The notes under the pieces: generated by a model | Databases searched by the model: none | What the model was told of the DNA's origin: nothing | The model's input: only the letters and a program-made list of their open reading frames with translations | Assembly (NCBI GenBank): GCA_943332615.1 | Contig: CALQQB010000003.1 | Span: 124,001-188,000 of the forward strand | Source: Phenylobacterium deserti | GTDB taxonomy: Bacteria > Pseudomonadota > Alphaproteobacteria > Caulobacterales > Caulobacteraceae | Length of the DNA: 64,000 nt | Direction of reading: 5' to 3' | Made by a program: the position numbers and the translations under genes | Shown here: positions 43,647-50,812 of the stretch, in pieces | Position numbering within the stretch: the first letter of the stretch is position 1 | Layout of the letters: every line of letters begins with the position of its first letter

Positions 43647-45182
43647 TTGTTCGACGCGCTGACAGATCGGCTGTCCTCGGTATTCGACCGTCTCAGCGGT
43701 CGAGGCGTGCTGTCCGAGAGGGACGTCGCCGAGGTGATGCGCGAGATCCGCGTCGCCCTGCTCGAGGCCGACGTCGCGCTGCCGGTCGTCCGCGACTTCA
43801 TCGCCAAGGCCACGGAGGCCGCCACCGGCGAGGCGGTGATCCGCTCGATCCGGCCCGCCGACCAGGTGGTCAAGATCACCTACGACGGCCTGGTGGAGAT
43901 GCTAGGTGGGACGGGGGAAGCCGAGGGGCTCAACCTCTCGCTGAACCCGCCGACCGTGATCCTGATGGCCGGCCTGCAGGGCTCCGGCAAGACCACCACC
44001 GCCGGCAAGCTGGGCCTGCGCCTCTCTAAAGAGCGCAAGAAGGTCCTACTGGCCTCGCTCGACACCCGTCGCCCCGCCGCCATGGAACAGCTGGCGATGC
44101 TGGCCGAACAGGCCGGCGTCCAGTCGCTGCCCATCGTCGCTGGCCAGGCCGCGCCGGACATCGCGCGGCGCGCCATGCAGGCCGCCCGCCTGCAGGGCTA
44201 TGACGTCCTGATCCTCGACACCGCCGGCCGCACCACCATCGACGAGGCGATGATGGCCGAGGTGGCCGAGATCGCGAAGATCTCCAGCCCGTCCGAGACG
44301 TTGTTGGTGGCTGACGCGCTGACTGGACAGGATGCGGTGCGCACCGCCAAGGCCTTCCACGAGCGCCTGCCGTTGACCGGCCTGGTGCTGACCCGGGCCG
44401 ACGGCGACGGCCGCGGCGGCGCCGCGCTGTCCATGCGCGCGGTCACCGGCCTGCCGATCAAGTTCCTGGGGGTTTCCGAGAAGATCGACGGCCTGGACGT
44501 GTTCGACGCCCAGCGCATCGCCGGCCGCATCCTGGGCCAGGGCGACGTGGTGGCCTTGGTCGAGAAGGCCACGCAAGAACTCGACATGGCCCAGGCGGAA
44601 GCCACGGCCCGTAAGCTGGCGAAGGGCCAGTTCGACCTCGAGATGATGTCCGACCAGCTGAACCAGATGAAGCGCATGGGCGGCATGGAAGGGATGATGG
44701 GCCTGCTGCCCGGCGTCCAGAAGATGAAGAAGCAGATCGCCGAAAGCGGGATCACCGACCGCACCTTCGACCGGCAGATCGCGATCATCTCCTCGATGAC
44801 CAAGGGCGAGCGCAAGAAGCCGGACATCCTCCAGGCCTCTCGCAAGCGTCGCATCGCGGCCGGCTCCGGCGTCGATGTGGCCGAGATCAACCGGCTGCTG
44901 AAGCAGCACCGGCAGATGGCCGACACCTTCAAGGCGCTGAGCAAGAACGGCGGCAAGGGCTTCGGCCAGATGGCCAAGATGCTGGGCGGCGGCGCCGGCG
45001 GCATGGACCTGGGCAAGCTGGCCCAGATGGGCGGCGGACCGCAGCCGACGCCCCAGCACCTCGAGGAAATGGCCGCCAAGCTCAAGGACATGGGCGGCGC
45101 CGGCGGTATGCGCGGCCTGCCGAAACTTCCAGGCCTGGGGGGCGGCGGACTGCCTCCCGGCTTCAACCCTTTCAAGAAATAA
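43647..45182 (+). CDS. ffh: Signal recognition particle protein Ffh
   Basis: A 511-residue SRP GTPase. The N domain (1-90), the G domain with GLQGSGKTTTAGKL P-loop (about 109-122), DTRRPAA and DTAGRT motifs, and the methionine-rich M domain (from about 310, 'MMSDQLNQMKRMGGMEGMMG') are complete. The C terminus is Gly/Met-rich (ending GFNPFKK). The start is TTG with TAGGGGTAGG upstream; the usual F-D-x-L-T-x-R-L opening supports it. It heads ffh-rpsP-rimM; its receptor FtsY is encoded 12 kb away. Confidence 0.96.
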   Translation: MFDALTDRLSSVFDRLSGRGVLSERDVAEVMREIRVALLEADVALPVVRDFIAKATEAATGEAVIRSIRPADQVVKITYDGLVEMLGGTGEAEGLNLSLNPPTVILMAGLQGSGKTTTAGKLGLRLSKERKKVLLASLDTRRPAAMEQLAMLAEQAGVQSLPIVAGQAAPDIARRAMQAARLQGYDVLILDTAGRTTIDEAMMAEVAEIAKISSPSETLLVADALTGQDAVRTAKAFHERLPLTGLVLTRADGDGRGGAALSMRAVTGLPIKFLGVSEKIDGLDVFDAQRIAGRILGQGDVVALVEKATQELDMAQAEATARKLAKGQFDLEMMSDQLNQMKRMGGMEGMMGLLPGVQKMKKQIAESGITDRTFDRQIAIISSMTKGERKKPDILQASRKRRIAAGSGVDVAEINRLLKQHRQMADTFKALSKNGGKGFGQMAKMLGGGAGGMDLGKLAQMGGGPQPTPQHLEEMAAKLKDMGGAGGMRGLPKLPGLGGGGLPPGFNPFKK

Positions 45183-45207
45183 TATTAGAGTTCAAAGGAC
45201 TAGATAA

Positions 45208-45816
45208 ATGCTGAAGATCCGTCTCGCCCGCGGCGGCGCCAAGAAGCGCCCATACTACTCGATCGTCGTCGCCGACAGCCACTCGCCCCGCGACGGCCGC
45301 TTCATCGAGAAGGTCGGTACGTACAACCCGCTTCTGAAGAAGGACGACCCTAACCGCGTTGTCCTGAAGATCGAGCGCATCCAGGAGTGGATGAGCAAGG
45401 GTGCCCAGCCCACCGACCGCGTCGCCCGCGAGCTCGGCAAGGTTGGCGTGATCCAGTGGACCGCCAGCTCCAATCTGACCAAGGGCAAGCCGGGCAAGAA
45501 GGCCACCGAACGCGTCGAGGAACGCGCCCAGCGCGAAGCCGACCGCGCCGCCGCGGCCGCCGAACTGGCCGCCAACCCGCCGGTCGTCGAAGAAGTGGTG
45601 GTCGAAGAGCCCGTCGTCGCGGAAGCTCCGGCAGAGGTCGAAGCCGCTGCTGAAGTCGTCGCTGAGGCCCCGGCCGCCGAAGAGGCCCCTGCTGCTGAAG
45701 CCGTCGCCCAAGAAGAGCCCGCTGTGGAAGCGGTTGCTGTAGAGGCTCCGGCCGCTGAATCCGCCGCGCCGGAAGCCCCGGCCGCTGAAGTTCCCGCCGC
45801 CGACGGCGAAGCCTGA
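45208..45816 (+). CDS. rpsP: 30S ribosomal protein S16, with long acidic Ala/Glu tail
   Basis: The S16 core is residues 1-85 ('[42 protein letters not shown]'). Residues about 90-202 are a low-complexity extension with a basic/helical segment ([25 protein letters not shown]), then repeated E-A-P-A-A-E units. Alphaproteobacterial S16 often has an extension, but at 202 residues this is longer than most. It probably protrudes from the 30S surface and should be disordered. It lies 25 bases after ffh. Confidence 0.95.
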   Translation: MLKIRLARGGAKKRPYYSIVVADSHSPRDGRFIEKVGTYNPLLKKDDPNRVVLKIERIQEWMSKGAQPTDRVARELGKVGVIQWTASSNLTKGKPGKKATERVEERAQREADRAAAAAELAANPPVVEEVVVEEPVVAEAPAEVEAAAEVVAEAPAAEEAPAAEAVAQEEPAVEAVAVEAPAAESAAPEAPAAEVPAADGEA

Positions 45817-45827
45817 ATCACGTCTGG

Positions 45828-46334
45828 ATGAGCGACGATCTCATCCAGGTCGGCCGTGTCGCGGGCGCCTTTGGCGTCCGCGGCGAGGTCCGGATCACCA
45901 GCTTCACGGCCGACCCACTGGCCTTGCTGGGCTACAAGACCCTGCAGCGTGAAGACGGTTCGCCTGCCCTAACCCTGACCACAGCCCGCGCTGCCACGGG
46001 TAGCATCGTCGTGCGCGCCAAGGAGGTCGAGACCCGCGAGCAGGCCGAGGCCTTGCGAGGCCTCAAGCTCTACATCTCCCGCGCGGAGCTGCCCGCGCCG
46101 GACGAAGACGAGTTCTACGTTACCGACCTGATCGGCCTGGCGGTCGTGACGGCGGACGGCGAGCCCCTGGGCGCGGTCAAGGCCGTGCAGGACTTCGGCG
46201 CCGGCGACCTGCTGGAGATCACTCCGCCCGAAGGCGGCCAGACCTGGTATCTGCCCTTCACCCGCGAGGCCGTGCCCGAGGTGCGGATCGCGGAGCGCGT
46301 GGTGGTGGCGGTGAAGCCGAACGAGGTGGAGTAG
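45828..46334 (+). CDS. rimM: Ribosome maturation factor RimM
   Basis: A 168-residue 16S processing factor. The N-terminal RimM domain opens 'IQVGRVAGAFGVRGEVRI', and the PRC-barrel domain contains 'DEDEFYVTDLIGLAVVTADGEPLGAVKAV' and ends 'WYLPFTREAVPEVRIAERVVVA'. It assists 30S head assembly and binds S19. It follows rpsP by 11 bases. The usual next genes, trmD and rplS, are absent; a repeat and the ahp genes follow instead. Confidence 0.95.
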   Translation: MSDDLIQVGRVAGAFGVRGEVRITSFTADPLALLGYKTLQREDGSPALTLTTARAATGSIVVRAKEVETREQAEALRGLKLYISRAELPAPDEDEFYVTDLIGLAVVTADGEPLGAVKAVQDFGAGDLLEITPPEGGQTWYLPFTREAVPEVRIAERVVVAVKPNEVE

Positions 46335-46387
46335 CGCGGGCCCTGAGCGCCAGTGTCCGCACTGATCTCGCAGCCAACAAATTCAAT

Positions 46388-46514
46388 CCGCTCACCCCGG
46401 CGAATGCCGGGGCCCAGATCTCAAAACTGGAATGCCGGATGGAGAGGCGCGGCGCTGATAGAAACCACCTCCGCGTCATTCCATCTGGGTCCCGCCATTC
46501 GCCGGGATGAGCGG
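46388..46514. repeat. Palindromic repeat after rimM
   Basis: The left arm 46388-46419 (CCGCTCACCCCGGCGAATGC then CGGGGCCCAGAT) and the right arm 46483-46514 (ATCTGGGTCCCGCCATTCGC then CGGGATGAGCGG) are imperfect inverted repeats of 32 bases, with 63 bases between. The left arm also folds on itself (CCCCGGC-GAAT-GCCGGGG). It belongs to a different sequence family from the elements at 20.4 and 38.4 kb and sits at the convergent ends of rimM and ahpD. Confidence 0.85.
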
Positions 46515-46540
46515 TATTTTGGGGGCGGACACCGCGGGTT

Positions 46541-47068
46541 TCAGGCCGCCAGCGCGGTCTCGGCGGCCAGGATGCGGCTGGCCGCATTGACCACGGCGGC
46601 GATGCGCAGCGCCGTCTGGATCTGGGGGGCAGAGACGCCGTGGTTCTTCAGTTCCGCCTCGTGGGCGTCCAGGCACATGCCGCAGCCATTCACGGCCGAG
46701 ACGGCGGCGGCCCAGAGCTCGAAGTCGGCCTTGTCGACGCCCGGATTGGCCAGGCCATTCATCCGCAGCCGGGCCGGCAGGGTCTTGTACTCGCCGTTCG
46801 AAAGCAGGTGCAGCGCGCGGTAGTAGATGTTGTTCATGCCCATGATCGCCGCGGCGGCCTTGGCGGCTGTGCGGGCCTCGGGCGAGAGCTCGGCGGCGGC
46901 TTCGATGGCGCGGACCACGTCGGGTTGGCCGGTGGCGTGGGCGGAGGCCAGGAAAGCACCCCACTTCTGTTGATCGCTCAGCACCGTCTCGGCCGCGAGG
47001 CTGGAGAGGTTCAGGCTGATATCCTTGGCATAGGCAGGCAGGCGTTCGCGCAGGGCGTCGAGGGACAT
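46541..47068 (-). CDS. ahpD: Alkyl hydroperoxide reductase AhpD-like, carboxymuconolactone decarboxylase family
   Basis: A 175-residue protein with the AhpD redox centre: Glu117, Cys129 and Cys132 in NGCGMC, and His136. In Mycobacterium AhpD regenerates AhpC through a dihydrolipoamide-linked adaptor. Length and residue spacing match AhpD exactly. It lies 83 bases downstream of the peroxiredoxin gene on the same strand and under the probable control of the divergent OxyR. Confidence 0.93.
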   Translation of the reverse strand: MSLDALRERLPAYAKDISLNLSSLAAETVLSDQQKWGAFLASAHATGQPDVVRAIEAAAELSPEARTAAKAAAAIMGMNNIYYRALHLLSNGEYKTLPARLRMNGLANPGVDKADFELWAAAVSAVNGCGMCLDAHEAELKNHGVSAPQIQTALRIAAVVNAASRILAAETALAA

Positions 47069-47151
47069 AGCAGCGTCTCCGAATGAAGAGAGGTGTCCGG
47101 GAGGCAGGGGGAGTGAGCCTCCCGGACTGGGCTTCGGGCCGAGGGTGTGTG

Positions 47152-47709
47152 CTACGCGGCCTTCAGCGTCTCGCCGCCAACCGAGCGGTTGCACGGGCAG
47201 AGTTCATCGGTCTGGAGCGCGTCCAGAACCCGAAGAGTATCGGCCGGGGCGCGGCCGACATTGAGATTTGTCACGTAGACGTGCTGCACCACGTTGTCGG
47301 GATCGACCACGAAGGTGGCCCGCTGCGCGACGCCTTCATCTTCGTTGAGGACCCCCAGGGCGCGGGCGAGATATCCGCCATTGTCGGCGAAGTTCCAGAT
47401 CGGCAGGTTGTGCAGGTCCGGATGCTCGCGCCGCCAGCCCAGCTTGGAATGCTCATTGTCGGTCGAGCCGCCCAGCACGACCGCATCACGTTCCGCGAAC
47501 TGCGGGTTCAGCTTGGCGAACTCGGCGATCTCGGTCGGGCAGACGAAGGTGAAGTCCTTCGGGTAAAAGAAGATCACCTTCCACTGGCCGGGGAAGCTTT
47601 CCTGGGTGAGCGTCTCGAAGGCGCTGACGCCGTTTTCCTCGTGGCGCATGAAGCCCGGCTTCACGCCGGTGATCTTAAAGTCCGGCAGCGTCTGACCAAT
47701 GCCCAACAT
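47152..47709 (-). CDS. ahpC: Peroxiredoxin AhpC (typical 2-Cys)
   Basis: A 185-residue peroxiredoxin. The peroxidatic Cys57 is in FYPKDFTFVCPTE; two C-terminal cysteines (171 and 173 in ELCPCNR) include the resolving one. The C-P-C arrangement and an AhpD neighbour match the AhpC of AhpC-AhpD systems rather than AhpC-AhpF. An AAGGAG six bases upstream selects the second ATG (MLGIGQ), because the first ATG touches the ribosome-binding site. It reduces hydrogen and organic peroxides. The promoter region is shared with oxyR. Confidence 0.93.
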   Translation of the reverse strand: MLGIGQTLPDFKITGVKPGFMRHEENGVSAFETLTQESFPGQWKVIFFYPKDFTFVCPTEIAEFAKLNPQFAERDAVVLGGSTDNEHSKLGWRREHPDLHNLPIWNFADNGGYLARALGVLNEDEGVAQRATFVVDPDNVVQHVYVTNLNVGRAPADTLRVLDALQTDELCPCNRSVGGETLKAA

Positions 47710-47795
47710 ACTCATCTCCTTGAACTCACGGGCGGCCGGGGGAGGTCGGCCGCGATGACGCTGAGATAGGCGGCGGCTTTTCATCATTCCAATTG

Positions 47796-47829
47796 ATAGT
47801 TTCTGAAATTTGCATAGGTTTGTCCTATG
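47796..47829. promoter_or_regulatory. Putative OxyR-binding region between ahpC and oxyR
   Basis: ATAGGTTTGTCCTAT (47814-47828) matches the OxyR half-site pattern ATAG-n7-CTAT, and a second ATAG lies 18 bases upstream (47796-47799). The site overlaps the oxyR start codon, which would allow autorepression, and lies about 85-115 bases upstream of ahpC. Confidence 0.6.
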
Positions 47830-48723
47830 CTGCCGACCATTCGCCAACTCCAGTACCTGAAGCTGCTCGCCGAACAGGGCGCGTTCGGGAAGGCCGCCGA
47901 GGCTGCGCACGTCACCCAGCCCACTCTGTCGGCAGGCATCCAGGAGCTTGAGCGGATCCTGGGCGCGCCGGTGGTCGATCGCGCACGCACCGGGGTGATC
48001 CTGACGCCGGTCGGCGAGGAAGCGCTGCGCCGGGCGACGGTCATCCTCAACGAGGTCGAGGAACTGGTGGAGGCGGCCAAGAACGCCGGCCAGCCGCTGG
48101 CGGGACGGTTCCGGCTGGGGGTGATCCCGACGATCGCGCCGTTCCTGCTGCCGGGCGTGCTGCCGCTGCTGCGCAACCGGTTCCCGAAGCTGAAGCTGTT
48201 CCTGCGCGAGGACCTGACGCAGCGGCTGATCGCCCAGCTGAAGGCCGGCCGGCTGGACGCGGCGCTGATCGCCTTGCCGTTCGACATGGCCGGCCTGGAG
48301 TGGGCCCATGTGGCCGACGACGAGCTGCTGGCGGCCGTGCCCGCCGATCACCCGCTGGCGAAGCTGAAGTCGGCGACGCCCGAGGCGCTGGAACGGGAGA
48401 ACCTTATCCTGCTGGAGGACGGCCACTGCCTGCGCGAGCACGCGCTGTCGGCGTGCCGCCTAAACCCGCCCCGCGCCAGCAACGGCGAGGAGCCGTTCAC
48501 CGCCACCTCGCTGCCGACCCTGGTGCAGATGGTGGGCTCGGGCCTGGGGGTGACCTTCCTGCCACGGATGGCGGTGAACGCCGGCCTGGCCGAGGCCGCC
48601 CGTGTCGCCGTCCGTCCGATCGACGCCCAGAACCCCGCCCGCGAGATCGTTGTCGCCTGGCGCGCCGGCTCCAACCGCCGCGCTGAGGGCCGGCTGCTGG
48701 CCGAGGTGTTCAAGGAAGCGTGA
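47827..48723 (+). CDS. oxyR: Hydrogen peroxide-inducible regulator OxyR (LysR family)
   Basis: A 298-residue LysR-type regulator. The HTH is at about 18-45 (GAFGKAAEAAHVTQPTLSAGIQELE), and the periplasmic-binding-like sensor domain follows residue 90. The two sensing cysteines of OxyR are present as Cys201 and Cys210 in LLEDGHCLREHALSAC, equivalent to Cys199 and Cys208 of E. coli. It should activate the divergent ahpC-ahpD. No ribosome-binding site precedes the ATG, which lies inside a putative OxyR site, so the message may be leaderless or short-leadered. Confidence 0.95.
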   Translation: MLPTIRQLQYLKLLAEQGAFGKAAEAAHVTQPTLSAGIQELERILGAPVVDRARTGVILTPVGEEALRRATVILNEVEELVEAAKNAGQPLAGRFRLGVIPTIAPFLLPGVLPLLRNRFPKLKLFLREDLTQRLIAQLKAGRLDAALIALPFDMAGLEWAHVADDELLAAVPADHPLAKLKSATPEALERENLILLEDGHCLREHALSACRLNPPRASNGEEPFTATSLPTLVQMVGSGLGVTFLPRMAVNAGLAEAARVAVRPIDAQNPAREIVVAWRAGSNRRAEGRLLAEVFKEA

Positions 48724-48773
48724 GTTTCCGTCCGCCGGGCCCTCAACGCTAAAATTCAGATACAGTTAGACAC

Positions 48774-48836
48774 TATCGAAATAAGAATTGCGGCTCAGAT
48801 AGGATTTCGATATATCGACAAGAAGACATATCGAAA
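48774..48836. promoter_or_regulatory. Putative PadR operator cluster
   Basis: TATCGAA occurs at 48774-48780 and 48829-48835, and its inverse TTCGATA at 48806-48812 within the perfect palindrome TCGATATATCGA (48807-48818). The cluster is 15-80 bases upstream of the histidine-rich padR start, in an AT-rich promoter region, and suggests autoregulation. Confidence 0.5.
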
Positions 48837-48851
48837 CAGGATCTAAAACGC

Positions 48852-49433
48852 ATGCACAGACACTTCTTTTGCCGTCACGATGAGAATCGCCACCTTCATA
48901 GCCGCCATGGCTGGGGCGGCGGGATAGGCCGTCACGCTGAAGGGCATGGGGACCGCGGCGAACGGCGCGGGCGCCGTTTCGGTCGCTTTTTCGACCACGG
49001 CGACCTTCGTTTCGTCATCCTGGCGCTGCTCGAGGAGCAGCTCCGCCACGGCTACGAGTTGATCAAGGAGCTAGAGGAACGCACCGGCGGCAGCTACCGA
49101 CCCTCGGCCGGGGTGGTCTATCCGACCCTGGCGCTGCTGGAAGACGAGGGCCTGATCCGTCAGGCCGGTGGCGAGACAGGCCGTAAGCTCTTCGAGATCA
49201 CCGACACCGGCAAGGCCGAGCTGGACAAGAACCGCACCGGCGTCGAGGCCGTGTTCGCGCGGATGGACGAGGCCGCCCAGAGCGCCGGCCCCGGCCGCCC
49301 GCGGATCGGTCGCGCGATGCTGAACCTGGGCATGGCGCTGAAAAACCGGATGTCCCGGCCTGTCACCGCCGAGGACCTGGACCGGATCGTCAGCATGATC
49401 GACGACACCGCCGCCGCCATCGAGCGGAGCTAG
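48852..49433 (+). CDS. PadR family regulator with histidine-rich N terminus (YqjI-like)
   Basis: A 193-residue regulator. The winged-helix PadR domain is at about 50-125 ('LRFVILALLEEQLRHGYELIKELEERTGGSYRPSAGVVYPTLALLEDEGLI'). The N-terminal 49 residues contain nine histidines and one cysteine (H2, H4, C7, H9, H14, H16, H19, H28, H32, H49), the same plan as E. coli YqjI, a nickel/iron-responsive repressor. The tail (130-193) should form the dimer helix. Repeated TATCGAA motifs lie upstream. No metal-transport or ferric-reductase gene is adjacent; a VIT1-like transporter is in the window but 36 kb away. Confidence 0.88.
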   Translation: MHRHFFCRHDENRHLHSRHGWGGGIGRHAEGHGDRGERRGRRFGRFFDHGDLRFVILALLEEQLRHGYELIKELEERTGGSYRPSAGVVYPTLALLEDEGLIRQAGGETGRKLFEITDTGKAELDKNRTGVEAVFARMDEAAQSAGPGRPRIGRAMLNLGMALKNRMSRPVTAEDLDRIVSMIDDTAAAIERS

Positions 49434-49491
49434 GGCTCTCGACTTGTCGTCGCCCCGCCCCCAAGCTCAGGCGAAACGGCGGGGTGGGACG

Positions 49492-50805
49492 ATGCGACTT
49501 GGACGGCGGCAGGTTCTGGCGGGCGCGGCGGCGCTGGCGGCTCTGGGCGAAACCGCGAAGGCGCAGACCCGGCGGCCGCCCAATGTGATCGTGATCCTGG
49601 CCGATGACCTCGGCTACGGCGACCTGGGCGTCCAGGGCTCGCGGCTGATCAAGACGCCGAACCTCGATCGGCTGGCCCGGCAGGGCGTACGGATGACCGA
49701 CTTCTACGCCTCGGCCAACATCTGCACCCCGTCCCGCGCCGGCCTGCAGACCGGCCGCTACCCGATCCGCACCGGGCTGGCCTACGATGTCATCCGCCAG
49801 ACTGACACCAACGGCCTGCCGCTCTCCGAGACCACCATCGCCGAGGCCCTGAAGCCGGACTACGCCACCGCCCTGATCGGCAAGTGGCACCTGGGGCATG
49901 TGGCGCCCTACTGGCCACCGACTCAGCACGGCTACGACCAGTTCTTCGGCCTGCCCTACAGCCACGACATGACGCCGCTCAACCTCTACACCTCGGGACC
50001 GGGCGTGGAGTTCACCAAGGAGGACGTGGACTTTCCACACCTCACCCAGCGCTTCTTCGACCACGGCCTGAAATTCATCGAGGACCACCGCACCGGCCAG
50101 CCGTTCTTCCTGCTGCTGGCCCTGTCGGCCCCCCACCTGCCGCTGAACCCCAACCCCGACCACGCGGGCCATTCCAAGGCCGCGGCCTATGGCGACGTCG
50201 TCGAAGAGATCGACACCCAGACCGGCCGGCTGCTGGCGCGGCTGAAGGCGCTGGGCCTGGAGAAGGACACCGTGGTGATCGTCACCTCCGACAACGGCCC
50301 CTGGTTCGAGGGCTCGACCGGCGGACTGCGGGATCGCAAGGGCGGCTCGGGCTGGGACGGCGGCTACCGCGTGCCGTTCATCGCCTGGGGTCCCGGCCGC
50401 ATCCCGGCCGGCCGGGTCAGCCGCGAGATCGCCATGAACATCGATCTGCTGCCGACCATCCTGGCCCTGGCCGGGCGGCCGCTGCCCCATACCGAGATCG
50501 ACGGCCGCGACCTCACCGGCGTGCTGACCCACGGCGCGAAGAGCCCGCATGACGAGCTGATCCTCTTCAACAACGAGAAGGTCGCCGCGATCCGCACCGA
50601 CCGCTGGAAGTTCGTCGCGCGGTCCTACTACCGGGGCGGCGAATATCCGCTCGGGAGCCGCAGCGACCTGCTGTTCGACGTGCGCGCCGACCCTTCGGAA
50701 TCCTACAACCTGGCCAGCCTCCACCCGGACGTGGTTGCGGATATGAAGGCCCGAGTGGCTCGGGCCCAGGCGACCTTCGAGCCGCTGGGCGTCCACAAGC
50801 CCTGA
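49492..50805 (+). CDS. Sulfatase (arylsulfatase family, exported)
   Basis: A 437-residue type I sulfatase. A Tat-like signal (LGRRQVLAGAAALAALG) covers residues 1-25. The formylglycine motif is C78-T-P-S-R; metal ligands are in ILADDLGYGD and in SDNGPW, and GKWHLGH contributes lysine and histidine. The enzyme needs a formylglycine-generating protein, which is not seen in this window. The start is set at the ATG before the signal; 16 upstream codons in frame look non-coding. It resembles arylsulfatase A-type enzymes acting on sulfated sugars or aryl sulfates; substrate unknown. Confidence 0.9.
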   Translation: MRLGRRQVLAGAAALAALGETAKAQTRRPPNVIVILADDLGYGDLGVQGSRLIKTPNLDRLARQGVRMTDFYASANICTPSRAGLQTGRYPIRTGLAYDVIRQTDTNGLPLSETTIAEALKPDYATALIGKWHLGHVAPYWPPTQHGYDQFFGLPYSHDMTPLNLYTSGPGVEFTKEDVDFPHLTQRFFDHGLKFIEDHRTGQPFFLLLALSAPHLPLNPNPDHAGHSKAAAYGDVVEEIDTQTGRLLARLKALGLEKDTVVIVTSDNGPWFEGSTGGLRDRKGGSGWDGGYRVPFIAWGPGRIPAGRVSREIAMNIDLLPTILALAGRPLPHTEIDGRDLTGVLTHGAKSPHDELILFNNEKVAAIRTDRWKFVARSYYRGGEYPLGSRSDLLFDVRADPSESYNLASLHPDVVADMKARVARAQATFEPLGVHKP

Positions 50806-50812
50806 GCCGGGA

